A stretch of DNA of 64,000 nt from Owenia fusiformis (lineage: Eukaryota; Annelida; Polychaeta; Sabellida; Oweniidae), in the NCBI GenBank assembly GCA_903813345.2, contig CAIIXF020000001.1, positions 60,746,270 through 60,810,269 of the forward strand, read 5' to 3'. Position numbers and translations under genes: made by a program. Shown here piece by piece: positions 35,107 through 47,532 of this stretch; position 1 is the stretch's first letter, and every line of letters starts with the position of its first letter. The notes under the pieces were generated by a model. That model saw only the letters and a program-made list of their open reading frames with translations, made no database searches and was not told the DNA's origin.

Positions 35107-36826
35107 TTATTATTATTCTTCCTCCTCACCAAATTTCTCGTCAACTATAACAGCTTACTTAATCCAACTTACATGGTTAACTAAAGACTGAAACCGGCTT
35201 TCTGGGAAATTAGGTCAAATTTTTATCTAGGTCAAAGGTCAAGAACTAGGTCAAATCTTACATTTTCAACATTCTTCATCATATCTTCGTCAATATTCTT
35301 CGTAACTCCTTCATCTTTTTTTCATCGTGTAGCTTAGAAAAAGGCGAATCAAAGATATGACATCAGAATTTTGATTACTCCTACCGATTTTGAGATATGG
35401 CGTCCGAAATGTAGGACACGCCTAAACATGCTCCAAATTGAATGTGTGAGCTATGAGAAAGATGTAGAATTTTCTCAGGAATCTAAATCTGCAAACCAAA
35501 TTTGGATCGGACTTCCGGTTCGGAAGTTATGGCGTTTTAAAAGCTCAAAAATCGCTAAATTTGGTGCCTATGTTAAGTCAATGGGAAAAAAGACTTTTTC
35601 GAAGTGTAAAATACAGGATATAGACTGAGTACAGCTTAACATAATGAATGCTTATAAAAGAAGGGGTCCTCAAAAGCTACATAGTTTCAAAATTTGGACA
35701 CCAAAATGCCTAGGTCAAAATCTAGGTCAAATTCATAGTGTTTCCTTATTTTTACGATTCTGACACTACACTTTAATAATTTACTTCCAAATTTTGTATA
35801 CAGGTAGCAAAGAGTGTGCTAATAGTGTTAGCCTTGTGCCGTCAGAAAGTATTTTGACCCACTTTTGAGATATGGTGTCCGAAAAGTAGGTCAAAATAAA
35901 AAGTTCTCCAGATCCAACGTATGAGTTATGAATTAAGAGAAGAATTTTCTCAGGAATCCGAATCTGCAAACCAAATTTCGATCCGACTTCCGGTTCGGAA
36001 GTTATGGCGTGTCCAAAAAGTAGGTCAAAATAAAAAAATTCCAAATTTAACGTATGAGTTATGAATTAGGAGTAGAATTTTGTCAGGAATCCGAATCTGT
36101 AAACCAAATTTCGATCCGACTTCCGGTTCGAAAGTTATGACGTTTTGAAAGCTCAAAAATCGCTAAATTTGGTGCCCCATGTTATGTCAATGAGAAAAAG
36201 GATTTTTTGAAGTGTAAAATACCAGATATAGACTGAGTACAGCTTAATATTCTGAAAGCCTATAAAAGGAGGGGACCTCGAAGGCTATCTAGCTTTAAAA
36301 TTTGGACGCAAAAATGCCTTGGTCAAAATCTAGGTCAAATTCATAGTTTTTCCTTATTTTTGCGATTCTGACATTACACTTTAAGGATTTGCTTCAAAAT
36401 TTTGTATACAGGTAGCAAAGAGTGTGCTTATAGTGTTAGCCTTCTGCCGTCAGAAAGTTTTTTGACCCACTTTTGAGATATGGTGTCCGAAATGTAGGTC
36501 AAAATAAAAAATTCTCCAAATTTAACGTATGAGTTATGAATTAAAGGTAGAATTTTCTCAGGAATCAGAATCTTTAAACCAAATTTCGATCTAACTTCTG
36601 GTTAGATAGTTATAGCGGTTTGAAGTCTCGAAAAGTCGATATGATGATATCCCCATGTTAAGCTAATAGAGTCGAAGATAGCCTTCTTAAAAGTTGTCTA
36701 AATGTCTATATTCTAGCTGACTCAGCTTATTCTGAATGACTCAGCTTACAAGTTCTGGATGACTCAGCTTAAAAAAAGTTTTTAATCTGGAGTCTTAAAT
36801 TGAACTTGTTCAATTTACATGTCTAG
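35107..36826 (+). repeat. array unit 2
   Basis: A body without its own adjacent leader, entered from TTATTATTATT directly after the CTAG of unit 1. DR1 word at 35229-35241. Confidence 0.85.
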
Positions 36827-36834
36827 TTATTATT

Positions 36835-36937
36835 AGACTCCAGATTGAAAATCTGGAGTCTATTGCTTTTGCCAGTTTTCTTTATTATTAGACTCCAGAT
36901 TGAAAATCTGGAGTCTATTGTTTTTGCCTGTTTTCTT
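36835..36937 (+). repeat. two stacked 5' leaders
   Basis: Hairpin leaders begin at 36836 (GCTTTTGCCAG variant) and 36891 (GTTTTTGCCTG variant), inserted in the TTATT tract that follows the CTAG of unit 2. Confidence 0.88.
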
Positions 36938-38672
36938 TATTATTATTATTTTTCTTTCTTTTTTCTTCCTCCTCACCAAATTTCTCGTCAACTATAACAG
37001 CTAACTTAATCCAACTTACATGGTTAATTAAAGACTGAAACCGGCTTTCTGGGAAATTAGGTCAAATTTTTATCTAGGTCAAAGGTCAAGAACTAGGTCA
37101 AATCTTACATTTTCAACATTCTTCATCATATCTTCGTCAATATTCTTCGTAACTCCTTCATCTTTTTTTCATTGTGTAGCTTAGAAAAAGGCGAATCAAA
37201 GATATGACATCAGAATTTTGATTACTCTTACCGATTTTGAGATATGGCGTCCGAAATGTAGGTCACGCCTAAACATGCTCCAAATCGAATGTGTGAGCTA
37301 TGAAAAAGATGTAGAATTTTCTCAGGAATCCAAATCTGCAAACCAAATTTGGATCGGACTTCCGGTTCGGAAGTTATGTTGTTTTGAAAGCTCAAAAATC
37401 GCTAAATTTGGTGCCTATGTTAAGTCAATGGGAAAAAAGACTTTTTCGAAGTGTAAAATACAGGATATAGACTGAGTACAGCTTAACATAATGAATGCTT
37501 ATAAAAGAAGGGGACCTCAAAAGCTACATAGTTTCAAAATTTTGACACCAAAATGCCTAGGTCAAATTCTAGGTCAAATTCATAGTGTTTCCTTATTTTT
37601 ACGATTCTGACACTACACTTTAATAATTTACTTCCAAATTTTGTATACAGGTAGCAAAGAGTAAGCTTATAGTGTTAGCCTTTTGCCGTCAGAAAGTATT
37701 TTGACCCACTTTTGAGATATGGTGTCCGAAAAGTAGGTCAAAATAAAAAGTTCTCCAGATCCAACGTATGAGTTATGAATTAAGGGTAGAATTTTCCCAG
37801 GAATCCGAATCTGCAAACCAAATTTCGATCCGACTTCCGGTTCGGAAGTTATGGCGTGTCCAAAAAGTAGGTCAAAATAAAAAAATTCCAAATTTAACGT
37901 ATGAGTTATGAATTAGGGGTAGAATCTTGTCCGAAATCCGAATCTGCAAACCAAATTTCGATCCGACTTCCGGTTTGAAAGTTATGGCGTTTTGAAAGCT
38001 CAAAAATCGCTAAATTTGGTGCCCCATGTTATGTCAATGAGAAAAAGGATTTTTTGAAGTGTAAAATACCAGATATAGACTGAGTACAGCTTAATATTCT
38101 GAAAGCCTATAAAAGGAGGGGACCTCAAAGGCTATCTAGCTTTTAAATTTGGACGCAAAAATGCCTTGGTCAAAATCTAGGTCAAATTCATAGTTTTTCC
38201 TTATTTTTGCGATTCTGACATTACACTTTAAGGATTTGCTTCAAAATTTTGTATACAGGTAGCAAAGAGTGTGCTTATAGTGTTAGCCTTCTGCCGTCAG
38301 AAAGTTTTTTGACACACTTTTGAGATATGGTGTCCGAAATGTAGGTCAAAATAAAAAATTCTCCAAATTTAACGTATGAGTTATGAATTAAGTGTAGAAT
38401 TTTCTCAGGAATCAGAATCTTTAAACCAAATTTCGATCTAACTTCTGGTTAGATAGTTATAGCGGTTTGAAGTCTCGAAAAGTCGATATGATGATATCCC
38501 CATGTTAAGCTAATAGAGTCGAAGATAGCCTTCTTAAAAGTTGTCTAAATGTCTATATTCTAGCTGACTCAGCTTATTCTGAATGACTCAGCTTACAAGT
38601 TCTGGATGACTCAGCTTAAAAAAATGTGGAATCTGGAGTCTTAAATTGAACTTGTTCAATTTACATGTCTAG
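36938..38672 (+). repeat. array unit 3
   Basis: Preceded by the 36891 leader. Very similar to unit 2. DR1 word at 37076-37088. Confidence 0.85.
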
Positions 38673-38683
38673 TTATTATTATT

Positions 38684-38792
38684 AGACTCCAGATTGAAAA
38701 TCTGGAGTCTATTGTTTTTGCCTGTTTTCTTTATTATTATTATTAGACTCCAGATTGAAAATCTGGAGTCTATTGTTTTTGCCTGTTTTCTT
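38684..38792 (+). repeat. two stacked 5' leaders
   Basis: Hairpin leaders begin at 38685 and 38746, both of the GTTTTTGCCTG variant, in the TTATT tract after unit 3. Confidence 0.88.
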
Positions 38793-40527
38793 TATTATTA
38801 TTATTTTTCTTTCTTTTTTCTTCCTCCTCACCAAATTTCTCGTCAACTATAACAGCTTACTTAATCCAACTTACATGGTTAACTAAAGACTGAAACCGGC
38901 TTTCTGGGAAATTAGGTCAAATTTTTATCTAGGTCAAAGGTCAAGAACTAGGTCAAATCTTACATTTTCAACATTCTTCATCATATCTTCGTCAATATTC
39001 TTCGTAACTCCTTCATCTTTTTTTCATCGTGTAGCTTAGAAAAAGGCGAATCAAAGATATGACATCAGAATTTTGATTACTCTTACCGATTTTGAGATAC
39101 GGCGTCCGAAATGTAGGTCACGCCTAAACATGCTCCAAATCGAATGTGTGAGCTATGAAAAAGATGTAGAATTTTCTCAGGAATCCAAATCTGCAAACCA
39201 AATTTTGATCGGACTTTCGGTTCGGAAGTTATGGCGTTTTGAAAGCTCAAAAATCGCTAAATTTGGTGCCTATGTTAAGTCAATGGGAAAAAAGACTTTT
39301 TTGAAGTGTAAAATACAGGATATTGACTGAGTACAGCTTAACATAATGAATGCTTATAAAAGAAGGGGACCTCAAAAGCTACATATCTTCAAAATTTGGA
39401 CACCAAAATGCCTAGGTCAAAATCAAGGTCAAATTCATAGTTTTTCCTTATTTTTACGATTCTGACACTACACTTTAATAATTTACTTCAAAATTTTGTA
39501 TACAGGTAGCAAAGAGTGTGCTAATAGTGTTAGCCTTTTGCCGTCAGAAAGTATTTTGACCCACTTTTGAGATATGGTGTCCGAAAAGTAGGTCAAAATA
39601 AAAAGTTCTCCAGATTCAACGTATGAGTTATGAATTAAGGGTAGAATCTTCTCAAGAATCCGAATCTGCAAACCAAATTTCGATCCGACTACCGGTTCGG
39701 AAGTTATGGCGTGTCCAAAAAGTAGGTCAAAATAAAAAAATTCCAAATTTAACGTATGAGTTATGAATTAGGAGTATAATTTTGTCAGGAATCCAAATCT
39801 GCAAACCAAATTACGATCCGACTTCCGGTTCGAAAGTTATGGGGTTTTGAAAGCTCAAAAATCGCTAAATTTGGTGCCCCATGTTATGTCAATGAGAAAA
39901 AGGATTTTTTGAAGTGTAAAATACCAGATAAAGACTGAGTACAGCTTAATATTCTGAAAGCCTATAAAAGGAGGGGACCTCGAAGGCTATCTAGCTTTAA
40001 AATTTGGACGCAAAAATGCCTTGGTCAAAATCTAGGTCAAATTCATAGTTTTTCCTTATTTTTGCGATTCTGACATTACACTTTAAGGATTTGCTTCAAA
40101 ATTTTGTATACAGGTAGCAAATAGTGTGCTTATAGTGTTAGCCTTCTGCCGTCAGAAAGTTTTTTGACCCACTTTTGAGATATGGTGTCCGAAATGTAGG
40201 TCAAAATAAAAAATTATCCAAATTTAACGTATGAGTTATGAATTAAGGGTAGAATTTTCTCAGGAATCAGAATCTTTAAACCAAATTTCGATCTAACTTC
40301 TGGTTAGATAGTTATAGCGGTTTGAAGTCTCGAAAAGTCGATATGATGATATCCCCATGTTAAGCTAATAGAGTCGAAGATAGCCTTCTTAAAAGTTGTC
40401 TAAATGTCTATATTCTAGCTGGCTCAGCTTATTCTGAATGACTCAGCTTACAAGTTCTGGATGACTCAGCTTAAAAAAATGTGAAATCTGGAGTCTTAAA
40501 TTGAACTTGTTCAATTTACATGTCTAG
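38793..40527 (+). repeat. array unit 4
   Basis: Shares private variants with unit 5: CCAGATAAAGACTGAG, AAAATCAAGGTCAAATT and GTTATGGGGTTTTG. DR1 word at 38931-38943. Confidence 0.85.
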
Positions 40528-42260
40528 TTATTATTATTATTCTTTTTTCTTCCTCCTCACCAAATTTCTCGTCAACTATAACAGCTTACTTAATCCAACT
40601 TACATGGTTAACTAAAGACTGAAACCGGCTTTCTGGGAAATTAGGTCAAATTTTTATCTAGGTCAAAGGTCAAGAACTAGGTCAAATCTTACATTTTCAA
40701 CATTCTTCATCATATCTTCGTCAATATTCTTCGTAACTCCTTCATCTTTTTTTCATCGTGTAGCTTAGAAAAAGGCGAATCAAAGATATGACATCAGAAT
40801 TTTGATTACTCTTACCGATTTTGAGATACGGCGTCCGAAATGTAGGTCACGCCTAAACATGCTCCAAATCGAATGTGTGAGCTATGAAAAAGATGTAGAA
40901 TTTTCTCAGGAATCCAAATCTGCAAACCAAATTTGAATCGGACTTCTTCCGGTTCGGAAGTTATGGCGTTTTGAAAGCTCAAAAATCGCTAAATTTGGTG
41001 CCTATGTTAAGTCAATGGGAAAAAAGACTTTTTCGAAGTGAAAAATACAGGATATTGACTGAGTACAGCTTAACATAATGAATGCTTATAAAAGAAGGGG
41101 ACCTCAAAAACTACATAGCTTCAAAATTTGGACACCAAAATGCCTAGGTCAAAATCAAGGTCAAATTCATAGTTTTTCCTTATTTTTACGATTCTGACAC
41201 TACACTTTAATAATTTACTTCAAAATTTTGTATACAGGTAGCAAAGAGTGTGCTTATAGTATTAGCCTTTTGCCGTCAGAAAGTATTTTGACCCACTTTT
41301 GAGATATGGTGTCCGAAAAGTAGGTCAAAATAAAAAGTTCTCCAGATTCAACGTATGAGTTATGAATTAAGGGAAGAATTTTCTCAGGAATCCGAATCTG
41401 CAAACCAAATTTCGATCCGTCTACCGGTTCGGAAGTTATGGCGTGTCCAAAAAGTAGGTCAAAATAAAAAAATTCCAAATTTAACGTATGAGTTATGAAT
41501 TAGGGGTAGAATTTTGTCAGGAATCCAAATCTGCAAACCAAATTACGATCCGACTTCCGGTTCGAAAGTTATGGGGTTTTGAAAGCTCAAAAATCGCTAA
41601 ATTTGGTGCCCCATGTTATGTCAATGAGAAAAAGGATTTTTTGAAGTGTAAAATACCAGATAAAGACTGAGTACAGCTTAATATTCTGAAAGCCTATAAA
41701 AGGAGGGGACCTCGAAGGCTATCTAGCTTTAAAATTTGGACGCAAAAATGCCTTGGTCAAAATCTAGGTCAAATTCATAGTTTTTCCTTATTTTTGCGAT
41801 TCTGACATTACACTTTAAGGATTTGCTTCAAAATTTTGTATACAGGTAGCAAAGAGTGTGCTTATAGTGTTAGCCTTCTGCCGTCAGAAAGTTTTTTGAC
41901 CCACTTTTGAGATATGGTGTCCGAAATGTAGGTCAAAATAAGAAATTATCCAAATTTAACGTATGAGTTATGAATTAAGGGTAGAATTTTCTCAGGAATC
42001 AGAATCTTTAAACCAAATTTCGATCTAACTTCTGGTTAGATAGTTATAGCGGTTTGAAGTCTCGAAAAGTCGATATGATGATATCCCCATGTTAAGCTAA
42101 TAGAGTCGAAGATAGCCTTCTTAAAAGTTGTCTAAATGTCTATATTCTAGCTGACTCAGCTTATTCTGAATGACTCAGCTTACAAGTTCTGGATGACTCA
42201 GCTTAAAAAAAATGTGAAATCTGGAGTCTTAAATTGAACTTGTTCAATTTACATGTCTAG
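40528..42260 (+). repeat. array unit 5
   Basis: No adjacent leader. Nearly a duplicate of unit 4. DR1 word at 40660-40672. Confidence 0.85.
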
Positions 42261-43982
42261 TTATTATTATTATTCTTCCTCCTCACCAAATTTCTCGTCA
42301 ACTATAACAGCTTACTTAATCCAACTTACATGGTTAACTAAGGACTGTATCCGGCTTTCTGGGAAATTAGGTCAAATTTCTATCTAGGTCATAGGTCAAG
42401 AACTAGGTCAAATCGTTGATTTTCACTAATTCACCACTTTTCTCAGTCGTCTTTCAATATTTTTGCTCCGGGTTTTTTTCATCATGTTCCTTGGAAAAAA
42501 CGCTAATTCCGATGGCAAATCGTTTTTTGATTACTCTTACCGATTTTGAGATATTGCGTCCGAAAAGTAGGTCAGAACAAAAAACTCTCCAAATTCAACA
42601 TGTGAGTTATGAAATAAGTGTAGAATGATCTCAGGAATCCGAATCTGCAAACCAAATTTGGATCGGACCTCCGGTTCGGAAGTTATGGCGTTTTGAAAGC
42701 TCAAAAATCGCTAAATTTGGTGCCTATGTTAAGTCAATGGGAAAAAAGACTTTTTCGAAGTGTAAAATACAGGATATTGACTGAGTACAGCTTAACATAA
42801 TGAATGCTTATAAAAGAAGGGGACCTCAAAAGCTACATATCTTCAAAATTTGGACACCAAAATGCCTAGGTCAAAATCTAGGTCAAATTCATAGTTTTTC
42901 CTTATTTTTACGATTCTGACACTACACTTTAATAATTTACTTCAAAATTTTGTATACAGGTAGCAAAGAGTGTGCTAATAGTGTTAGCCTTTTGCCGTCA
43001 GAAAGTATTTTGACCCACTTTTGAGATATGGTGTCCGAAAAGTAGGTCAAAATAAAAAGTTCTCCAGATTCAACGTATGAGTTATGAATTAAGGGTAGAA
43101 TTTTCTCAGAAATCTGAATCTGCAAACCAAATTTCAATCCGACTTCCGGTTCGGAAGTTATGGCGTGTCCAAAAAGTAGGTCAAAATAAAAAAATTCCAA
43201 ATTTAACGTATGAGTTATGAATTAGGGGTAGAATTTTGTCAGGAATCCGGATCTGCAAACCAAATTTCGATCCGACTTCCGGTTCGAAAGTTATGGTGTT
43301 TTGAAAGCTCAAAAATCGCTAAATTTGGTGCCCCATGTTATGTCAATGAGAAAAAGGATTTTTTGAAGTGTAAAATACCAGATATAGACTGAGTACAGCT
43401 TAATATTCTGAAAGCCTATAAAAGGAGGGGACCTCGAAGGCTATCTAGCTTTAAAATTTGGACGCAAAAATGCCTTGGTCAAGATCTAGGTCAAATTCAT
43501 AGTTTTTCCTTATTTTTGCGATTCTGACATTACACATTAAGGATTTGGTTCAAAATTTTGTATACAGGTAGCAAAGAGTGTGCTTATAGTGTTAGCCTTC
43601 TGCCGTCAGAAAGTTTTTTGACCCACTTTTGAGATATGGTGTCCGAAATGTAGGTCAAAATAAAAAATTCTCCAAATTTAACGTATGAGTTATGAATTAA
43701 GGGTAGAATTTTCTCAGAAATCAGAATCTTTAAACCAAATTTCAATCTAACTTCTGGTTAGATAGTTATAGCGGTTTGAAGTCTCGAAAAGTCGATATGA
43801 TGATATCCCCATGTTAAGCCAATAGAGTCGAAGATAGCCTTCTTAAAAGTTGTCTAAATGTCTATATTCTAGCTGACTCAGCTTATTCTGAATGACTCAG
43901 CTTACAAGTACTGGATGACTCAGCTTAAAAAAAGTTTTAAATCTGGAGTCTTAAATTGAACTTGTTCAATTTACATGTCTAG
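42261..43982 (+). repeat. array unit 6
   Basis: No adjacent leader. The first third (TGTATCCGGCTTTCTGG, TTGATTTTCACTAATTCACC) is a different subtype, shared only with unit 7. DR1 word AGGTCATAGGTCA at 42386-42398. Confidence 0.85.
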
Positions 43983-45696
43983 TTATTATTCCTCCTCACC
44001 AAATTTCTCGTCAACTATAACAGCTTACTTAATCCAACTTACATGGTTAACTAAGGACTGTATCCGGCTTTCTGGGAAATTAGGTCAAATTTCTATCTAG
44101 GTCGTAGGTCAAGAACTAGGTCAAATCGTTGATTTTCACTAATTCACCACTTTTCTCAGTCGTCTTTCAATATTTTTGCTCCGGGTTTTTTTCATCATGT
44201 TCCTTGGAAAAAACGCTAATTCCGTAGGGCAAATCATTTTTTGATTACTCTTACTGATTTTGAGATATTGCGTCCGAAAAGTAGGTCAGAACAAAAAACT
44301 CTCCAAATTCAACATGAGAGTTATGAAATAAGTGTAGAATGATCTCAGGAATCCGAATCTGCAAACCAAATTTCGATCCGACTTCCGGTTCGGAAGTTAT
44401 GGCGTTTTGAAAGCTCAAAAATCGCTAAATTTGGTGCCTATGTTAAGTCAATGGGAAAATAGACTTTTTCGAAGTGTAAAATACAGGATATAGACTGAGT
44501 ACAGCTTAACATAATGAATGCTTATAAAAGAAGGGGACCTCAAAAGCTACATAGTTTCAAAATTTGGACACCAAAATGCCTAGGTCAAAATCTAGGTCAA
44601 ATTCATAGTGTTTCCTTATTTTTACGATTCTGACACTACACTTGAATAACTTACTTCCAAATTTTGTATACAGGTAGCAAAGAGTGTGCTAATAGTGTTA
44701 GCCTTTTGCCGTCAGAAAGTATTTTGACCCACTTTTGAGATATGGTGTCCGAAAAGTAGGTCAAAATAAAAAGTTCTCCAGATCCAACGTATGAGTTATG
44801 AATTAAGGGTAGAATTTTCTCAGGAATCCGAATCTGCAAACCAAATTTCGATCCGACTTCCGGTTCGGAAGTCATGGCGTGTCCAAAAAGTAGGTCAAAA
44901 TAAAAAATTTCCAAATTTAACGTATGAGTTATGAATTAGGGATAGAATTTTGTCAGGTATCCGAATCTGCAAACCAAATTTCGATCCGACTTCCGGTTCG
45001 AAAGTTATGGCGTTTTGAAAGCTCAAAAATCGCTAAATTTGGTGCCCCATGTTATGTCAATGAGAAAAGGGATTTTTTGAAGTGTAAAATACCAGATATA
45101 GACTGAGTACAGCTTAATATTCTGAAAGCCTATAAAAGGAGGGGACCTCGAAGACTATCTAGCTTTAAAATTTGGACGCAAAAATGCCTTGGTCAAAATC
45201 TAGGTCAAATTCATAGTTTTTCCTTATTTTTGCGATTCTGACATTACACTTTAAGGATTTGCTTCAAAATTGTGTATACAGGTAGCAAAGTGTGTGCTTA
45301 TAGTGTTAGCCTTCTGCCGTCAGAAAGTTTTTTGACCCACTTTTGAGATATGGTGTCCGAAATGTAGGTCAAAATAAAAAATTCTCCAAATTTAACGTAT
45401 GAGTTATGAATTAAGGGTAGAATTTTCTCAGGAATCAGAATCTTTAAACCAAATTTCGATCTGACTTCTGGTTAGATAGTTATAGCGGTTTGAAGTCTCG
45501 AAAAGTCGATATGATGATATCCCCATGTTAAGCTAATAGAGTCGAAGATAGCCTTCTTAAAAGTTGTCTAAATGTCTATATTCTAGCTGACTCAGCTTAT
45601 TCTGAATGACTCAGCTTACAAGTTCTGGATGACTCAGCTTAAACAAAGTTTGAAATCTGGAGTCTTAAATTGAACTTGTTCAATTTACATGTCTAG
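43983..45696 (+). repeat. array unit 7
   Basis: Same subtype as unit 6, with the DR1 word degraded to AGGTCGTAGGTCA. Its CTAG at 45693-45696 is followed by TTATTATG and then unique sequence, so the array ends here. Confidence 0.85.
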
Positions 45697-47466
45697 TTAT
45701 TATGTACCAGCGTGCACCAGAATGCATTAAAAATGCCCTAACTGGGTGTTTTTTTTATAAAATCCATCAAGATATGTATCATTGATTCAAAGTATAAAAC
45801 TAATTTTTCAAAAGTGTTATATCTAGAACTTTTTATTGTCTAAAGCTGATGGACGGTCATCAAATCACTGCTCTAATGCATGGAGTCACCTATTGCTAGT
45901 AAATTTCTTTATCCTTCCTCCAAAGCATACTGTTTAACGAAAGATTGAAAAACTCCGGCCTAATATACTTTATATTGCCTTTCTGGTTGATTGGTACAAA
46001 CAAGTGGACATTGTTCTACTACCTATAATCCTATCTATTCAATGATGCAATTTTCCAATTAATCATACCATTATATTTGGTAAATGGCCAGTTATAGACT
46101 CTGATCCCCATGATTGGAGGGCATTACAAGAATTTATATTACGCCAATGTACTTGCAATGGCTTTTACCTTGAATTCCTCAATTTATACAACGGGTTCCC
46201 ATCGAAAGATTTGTTCAGCTTCGGGAAGCATGCTAGTTTTCATAAAGACACCAACAAAACTTCAAAATTATTTTTACCAAAGAAAATTAACCACTCAGAT
46301 ATGCAATGAGTATATTATTCGGACGACCTTGATGTAATTTGTTTGTTTGGCAAAATACAAGTATGTTTATGTATATACTTTATTTTTTGTTGTGAAATAT
46401 ACCATAACTCCCATTTTTAATTGAATTACATACAGTATTGATATATATAGACTTCAAATGCTCGAGCAAAGTAAGGTATAAATGAGATTTGGTGAAATTC
46501 CAAAAAGATCTGATGATGGCGACAAGCTGGAAAGCTTTTTGTAAATGCGTTCGTGTCGCCCTCATTAGATTTTATGGATACAAGCGCATGGGCGATAACT
46601 CAAATACTGGTTGACGGATTTTGTTCAGATTTTTATGCTTTCAGAAATATACCCTCTATACTTATCAGCGTATTTCAGTGATAAAGATATGGAATTATGA
46701 ACCCATTTATTCCGTGTTCCGCAACATCCAAAAATATCAAAATTGGGATTTTATCGCGCTTGCTGATCTATCGAGGTTATTGTTCCACGTATTGAACAAA
46801 TTGAAAATGCAGATGTCCTCCTAATTCATTAGAATTGAAAACAGCGACGCCTGCTTTTTCATAACCTTCTTGTAGGCATTTTCACGAAATAAACTCATCT
46901 TGAACATTTTTAAAGCAAAATTATGACATCGACTATTGTGAACAAAAATGTTATAAAACAGACAATTTTTGTGTTCGGCGATATCAGATGAAAAAACAGT
47001 TATGGATGAGGAGAAAATACATATAGGCTATGACTACACTTGTAGCTACTAATCTAGTAATTAAATTCTCAGAATAGATAATGATTAAACGTGTGAGTCT
47101 TTAGAGCCTTTAATATTTTGATTTTATATTTGTTTTAGGGGATAAGTCTTCTCATCTTCTTCCATTTAGGCGTTGAAGTTCCCAAGTGAAAAACTCTAAC
47201 AGTAAAATTCAAAACATCTAACTCGCGGGATATCATCGACTATTTTGGATGATGTGGCGGAGCAGGCCGTTTTTACAATAAATTTCAATATTTTCACACA
47301 ATTTATTTTTAACAGAATAGCTTTAATGATAAATCTGTCTTTATATTATTGATTCATGATATAATGTACCTGAGATATACATAGTACCGACAATATTTTA
47401 TTATATATGCTAAATATTTTAGGCGCAACCTTTGCTTCATAAAAATAACGCGAATGATTCACTTAC
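45697..47466. other. intergenic or intronic DNA
   Basis: No supportable exon. At 46585-46650, GCGATAACTCAAATACTGGT and GGATTTTGTTCAGATTTTTA are related to the head of the satellite at 24520-24570, probably a lone fragment of that family. Confidence 0.5.
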
Positions 47467-47532
47467 CACAGTCACTAAACCACAGTAGAAAAGCAGTGTC
47501 ACTTTGAGAAGTAAATGTTGACTCATCTCCAT
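47467..47532 (-). CDS. possible signal-peptide first exon
   Basis: The minus strand encodes MEMSQHLLLKVTLLFYCGLV plus TV, then a strong donor GTAAGT (47466-47461). This is a hydrophobic secretory leader in good exon form. I could not find a convincing next exon to the left, so this is only a candidate start of an unidentified secreted protein. Confidence 0.3.

Larger units (their letters stand above)
32738..45696 (+). repeat. 13-kb head-to-tail array of one interspersed repeat family
   Basis: Seven bodies of about 1.72 kb (the first 2.2 kb), seven 5' leaders (GACTCC at 32739, 32791, 32858, 36836, 36891, 38685, 38746) and seven 3' ends (CTAG at 35103, 36823, 38669, 40524, 42257, 43979, 45693). 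Every 3' end reads AATCTGGAGTCTTAAATTGAA, a hairpin with stem AAATTGAAC/GTTCAATTT, six bases, then CTAG and T. Each body contains about 2.8 internal copies of a 610-bp subrepeat. The subrepeat carries CCGACTTCCGGTTCGGAAGT, GTATGAGTTATGAATTA and many AGGTCA half-sites. The short open frames recurring in each unit are shadows. The 3' hairpin plus CTAG^T resembles Helitron ends and the GACTCCAGATT subterminal inverted repeats resemble Helentrons, but no Rep/helicase is present. Confidence 0.92.

Noticed and set aside
33895-45106. Recurrent 60-92 codon frames on both strands of the 1.7-kb array
   Set aside because: Each appears at the same place in every unit, has many in-phase variants and no protein-like conservation; they are shadows of the repeat.
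32738-45696. CRISPR-like array
   Set aside because: Units are 1.7 kb with near-identical content and no repeat/spacer pattern; the context is an intron-bearing animal genome.
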